Part shown: positions 5,352 through 6,736 of the stretch, one piece after another
How the letters are laid out: each line of letters opens with the position of its first letter
How positions within the stretch are numbered: the first letter of the stretch is position 1
Source of the DNA: Microbacteriaceae bacterium
Lineage (GTDB): Bacteria > Actinomycetota > Actinomycetes > Actinomycetales > Microbacteriaceae
Length of the DNA stretch: 6,736 bases
Direction of reading: 5' to 3'
Assembly: GCA_029979375.1 (NCBI GenBank)
Contig: JAPOHQ010000054.1
Coordinates: 1-6,736 of the forward strand
Translations under genes and position numbers: made by a program
Notes under the pieces: generated by a model
Seen by the model: the letters and a program-made list of their open reading frames with translations, nothing else
What the model was told of the DNA's origin: nothing
The model's database searches: none

Positions 5352-5572
5352 AACTGTTCATTAAGCACAAGGATCGGAAGCCCGAGCCTCAACCAGAGCA
5401 GGTAAATATCAAGCGGGTGTTGCTAATCGGCAACTTCGTCTGGTTGATCGCCATCGTCATTCTCGCTGCGCTTTACCAACCGCTTGCGGACGCGGGTCTT
5501 CTTTGGTGGCTCCACACCGCCATCCTCGGACTTGCCCTCGGCGTCCTCGGCTACTTCACCGTCCGAACCTGA
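5348..5572 (+). CDS. Small membrane protein, DUF2530-like
   Basis: The protein is 74 residues from GTG 5348, which overlaps the serC TGA by 4 nt (GTGA) and has GGAG 5 nt upstream. An ATG at 5321 lies inside serC and is less likely. A charged, Pro/Gln-containing N-terminus (1-23) precedes two membrane segments (about 24-43 and 53-72). The pattern WW(L)HTxILGLALGVLGY resembles the actinobacterial DUF2530 family as I remember it, including its place beside the DUF3027 and cold-shock genes. The function is unknown. From codon 26 onward the gene is antisense to the 3' end of the DUF3027-like gene, so both membrane segments are encoded in double-coding DNA. Confidence 0.8.
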   Translation: MKLFIKHKDRKPEPQPEQVNIKRVLLIGNFVWLIAIVILAALYQPLADAGLLWWLHTAILGLALGVLGYFTVRT

Positions 5573-5932
5573 GGCCATCCTGCGGATGATGGCATCCGCC
5601 TCGGCATCGCTCTTCGCCTTACCCTCTTCGCGCAACTGCTTGCGGAACTGCTTGAGCCGCTCCGCCCAGGGAACCCACTCGGGGGCGATTAGCGCATCCT
5701 CCCCGGCGACCATGGTCACCTCAGAGACGGTTGCGGCTCGGCGCTTGTCTGGTTGAGAGAGAGTTACGACCCAGTGCCAACCGGCATAGCCTCTGGTGGT
5801 CGCCTCAAATCGCAGCTCGATGCTGCCTTTTTCTGGTTCTGATTCGCCCAGGAACTTGCCGTAGCTGCCGTCGGAGAACTCGGCGAGCGCCGAAAGCGCA
5901 AGCTCGGTGTTCGAACTAGCCTTCGAGCTCAT
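5423..5932 (-). CDS. DUF3027-like protein
   Basis: The protein is 169 residues. The conserved core is about 1-95: GYAGWHWVVTL (48-58), VSEVTMVAGEDALIAPEWVPW (69-89) and ER. This matches the actinobacterial DUF3027 signature from memory. The tail (about 96-169) is charged and of low complexity: a helical KR/E-rich stretch, an acidic Gly/Ser/Asp/Glu part, then basic TRVRKRLVKR (146-155) and an acidic end. The function is unknown. ATG 5932 overlaps the end of the cold-shock gene by 17 nt and has no clear Shine-Dalgarno, so translation is probably coupled. The last 150 nt (tail residues about 120-169) are antisense to the DUF2530-like gene. No terminator is visible after its TAG, so the transcript may extend antisense into serC. 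Confidence 0.85.
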   Translation of the reverse strand: MSSKASSNTELALSALAEFSDGSYGKFLGESEPEKGSIELRFEATTRGYAGWHWVVTLSQPDKRRAATVSEVTMVAGEDALIAPEWVPWAERLKQFRKQLREEGKAKSDAEADAIIRRMASGSDGEVAEDAEGKSEDGGVEPPKKTRVRKRLVKRSENDDGDQPDEVAD

Positions 5933-6296
5933 CGGCTACGCGTCGCAGAAGCTGCGCGACCTTCCTACCGTGGTTCTCTTCTGGATACTTGCCGCGCTTG
6001 AGGTTTCCACCAATCTGGTCCAAAAGCCTGATCAGGTCTTCGGTGATGATGGCGAGATCCTCGGCAGGCTTCCTGCCTGCGGCGCTGATGGTTGGCACCT
6101 CAAGAATGCGCAGTGAGAGGGCCTGTGCCCCTTTGCGACCATCGACAATGCCGTATTCGACTCGGGTGCCCGGACGAATGGTGCCGGTTCCCTGGGGGAG
6201 CGCCGATGCGTGGAGGAATACCTCCATGCCATCGTCACCCGCGATGAATCCGAAGCCCTTGTCGTCATCAAAGAACTTCACGCGCCCTGTTGGCAT
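5916..6296 (-). CDS. Cold-shock domain protein with C-terminal extension
   Basis: The protein is 126 residues from ATG 6296. The family normally begins MPTGKVKF, so this start is preferred over GTG 6305, three codons earlier, although GGGAG lies only 2 nt before the ATG. The cold-shock domain (1-67) shows RNP1 (KGFGFI) and RNP2 (VFLHASAL), which bind single-stranded RNA or DNA. A C-terminal extension of about 58 residues (AEDLAIITEDLIRLLDQIGGNL..) is typical of the longer, about 127-residue actinobacterial CspB-type proteins. The likely role is an RNA chaperone in the cytosol. It is the first gene of a probable two-gene unit with the DUF3027-like gene. Confidence 0.93.
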   Translation of the reverse strand: MPTGRVKFFDDDKGFGFIAGDDGMEVFLHASALPQGTGTIRPGTRVEYGIVDGRKGAQALSLRILEVPTISAAGRKPAEDLAIITEDLIRLLDQIGGNLKRGKYPEENHGRKVAQLLRRVADELEG

Positions 6297-6324
6297 TGCT
6301 CCCACTTTCGATTGGTCGGCGATA

Positions 6325-6353
6325 AGTGTAGCCGAAAGCCTTAGGCTTGTCTG
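6325..6353 (-). promoter_or_regulatory. Promoter for the cold-shock gene
   Basis: On the minus strand CAGACA (6353-6348; last four bases match TTGACA) is separated by exactly 17 nt from TACACT (6330-6325). This is the best two-element promoter in the window. The predicted start near 6318 gives a leader of about 22 nt before ATG 6296. The -35 box directly abuts the ATG of the divergent gene at 6354, so the promoters overlap. Confidence 0.55.
6336..6348. promoter_or_regulatory. Inverted repeat in the overlapping divergent promoters
   Basis: AAGCC-TTA-GGCTT is a perfect 13-bp dyad. It lies in the spacer of the minus-strand cold-shock promoter and includes the plus-strand -10-like TAGGCT (6342-6347) that ends 6 nt before ATG 6354. 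It is placed to control both directions. No known regulator box is recognised. Confidence 0.35.
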
Positions 6354-6593
6354 ATGGCCAAAAATGACAATCGCTCCAAAGTTGAGATCATTTTGGGCTC
6401 AATGGCGATCGGGGTTATCGGCCTTTCAATCCTCTCGATGTTCAGCACCTTGCTGCTCGTGTTTCTGGGTGTGAGTGAGCTGCCACCAATCCTTGCGCAA
6501 CTGCCGCTGATCGGGTTGCCAGTCGGTTTCCTTATCATCATCGCGATGCTCATTGCAGCCATGATCAGACGCTCGCGGGAGGCCAGGGAGTAA
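6354..6593 (+). CDS. Small two-helix membrane protein
   Basis: The protein is 79 residues with a basic N-terminus (MAKNDNRSK), a long hydrophobic helix (about 11-39), the loop SELPPILAQ, a second hydrophobic helix (about 49-70) and a basic C-terminus (RRSREARE), so both ends are probably cytosolic. Similar small proteins in this position in Microbacteriaceae are often labelled, I think wrongly, as multidrug ABC transporter ATPase; nothing here is an ATPase. The function is unknown. There is no Shine-Dalgarno; TAGGCT 6 nt before ATG suggests a leaderless mRNA. The following frame begins directly after its TAA stop. Confidence 0.75.
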   Translation: MAKNDNRSKVEIILGSMAIGVIGLSILSMFSTLLLVFLGVSELPPILAQLPLIGLPVGFLIIIAMLIAAMIRRSREARE

Positions 6594-6736
6594 TTGAGCT
6601 CAATCCTCCCCCTCGTCGAAAAGCTTCGGGAATACTCCCCGAGCGAATTGGCCGCAGTTCTTGGGCGAATGGTCGCAGCCCCCTCGGGGAGCGACCTATT
6701 TGATCTCGCCAGGCAACTTCTTTGAAAGCGAGAGCT
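6594..6736 (+). CDS. Start of an XPB/Ssl2-type helicase gene, possibly frameshifted, runs off the right edge
   Basis: TTG 6594 follows the previous stop TAA with no gap, and AGGGAG lies 3 nt upstream. The frame reads LREYSPSELAAVLGRM..SDLFDLARQLL (residues 12-43), then meets TGA at 6723-6725. This pattern resembles, from memory, the N-terminus of actinobacterial helicase-associated-domain/XPB proteins, which carry DFFDLAxxLL followed by a short polar stretch, and such a gene commonly follows the cold-shock region. Dropping one T from the TTT at 6721-6723 would continue as LLESES, as expected for the family. So either the gene carries a +1 insertion here or the sequence has an error. If the frame is as given, only a 43-residue peptide is made. 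Only the first 143 bases are visible, so the helicase motifs cannot be checked. Confidence 0.5.

Overview
The window looks like a chromosomal core region of a moderately GC-rich actinobacterium. The gene set and order resemble the Microbacteriaceae, possibly a small-genome freshwater or marine lineage of the Rhodoluna/Aquiluna type. That placement is inferred from remembered protein families and synteny, not from a database search. I see no insertion sequence, integrase, CRISPR array or other sign of recent transfer.

Layout. Positions 1-1726 (minus strand) are one open frame of 575 codons that runs off the left edge. It is the N-terminal part of a large AAA/SF1-helicase-like protein whose Walker A motif lacks its lysine. 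A 126-bp spacer full of short inverted repeats separates it from a plus-strand tRNA-Arg(CCU). A minus-strand HNH endonuclease gene ends 1 nt beyond the tRNA. A 274-bp spacer follows, with a strong minus-strand intrinsic terminator and a possible His-rich small ORF. Then come, on the minus strand, an exported NlpC/P60 peptidase and a DtxR/IdeR-type iron-dependent repressor. The repressor is divergent from serC (plus), which is translationally coupled to a small DUF2530-like membrane protein. The 3' part of that small gene lies antisense to the 3' end of a DUF3027-like gene (minus). The DUF3027-like gene overlaps a cold-shock-domain gene (minus) by 17 nt. Divergent from the cold-shock gene are a small two-helix membrane protein (plus) and the first codons of what looks like an XPB/Ssl2-type helicase (plus), whose frame breaks near the right edge.

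How the genes work together. There is no single pathway: the window mixes housekeeping functions (serine and PLP metabolism, iron-responsive regulation, cell-wall remodelling, RNA chaperoning, DNA repair helicases). The more interesting signals are organisational. Three genes (the helicase-like gene, serC and the 79-residue membrane protein) have a -10-like hexamer 6-7 nt before the start codon and no good Shine-Dalgarno, which suggests leaderless mRNAs. Convergent genes sit directly on each other (tRNA/HNH; DUF2530/DUF3027). Short palindromes sit in every divergent promoter region. I find no convincing new multi-gene system. The best candidates for a second look are the degenerate P-loop ATPase, the 150-bp sense-antisense coding overlap, the His-rich small ORF with its terminator, and the possible frameshift at the right edge.
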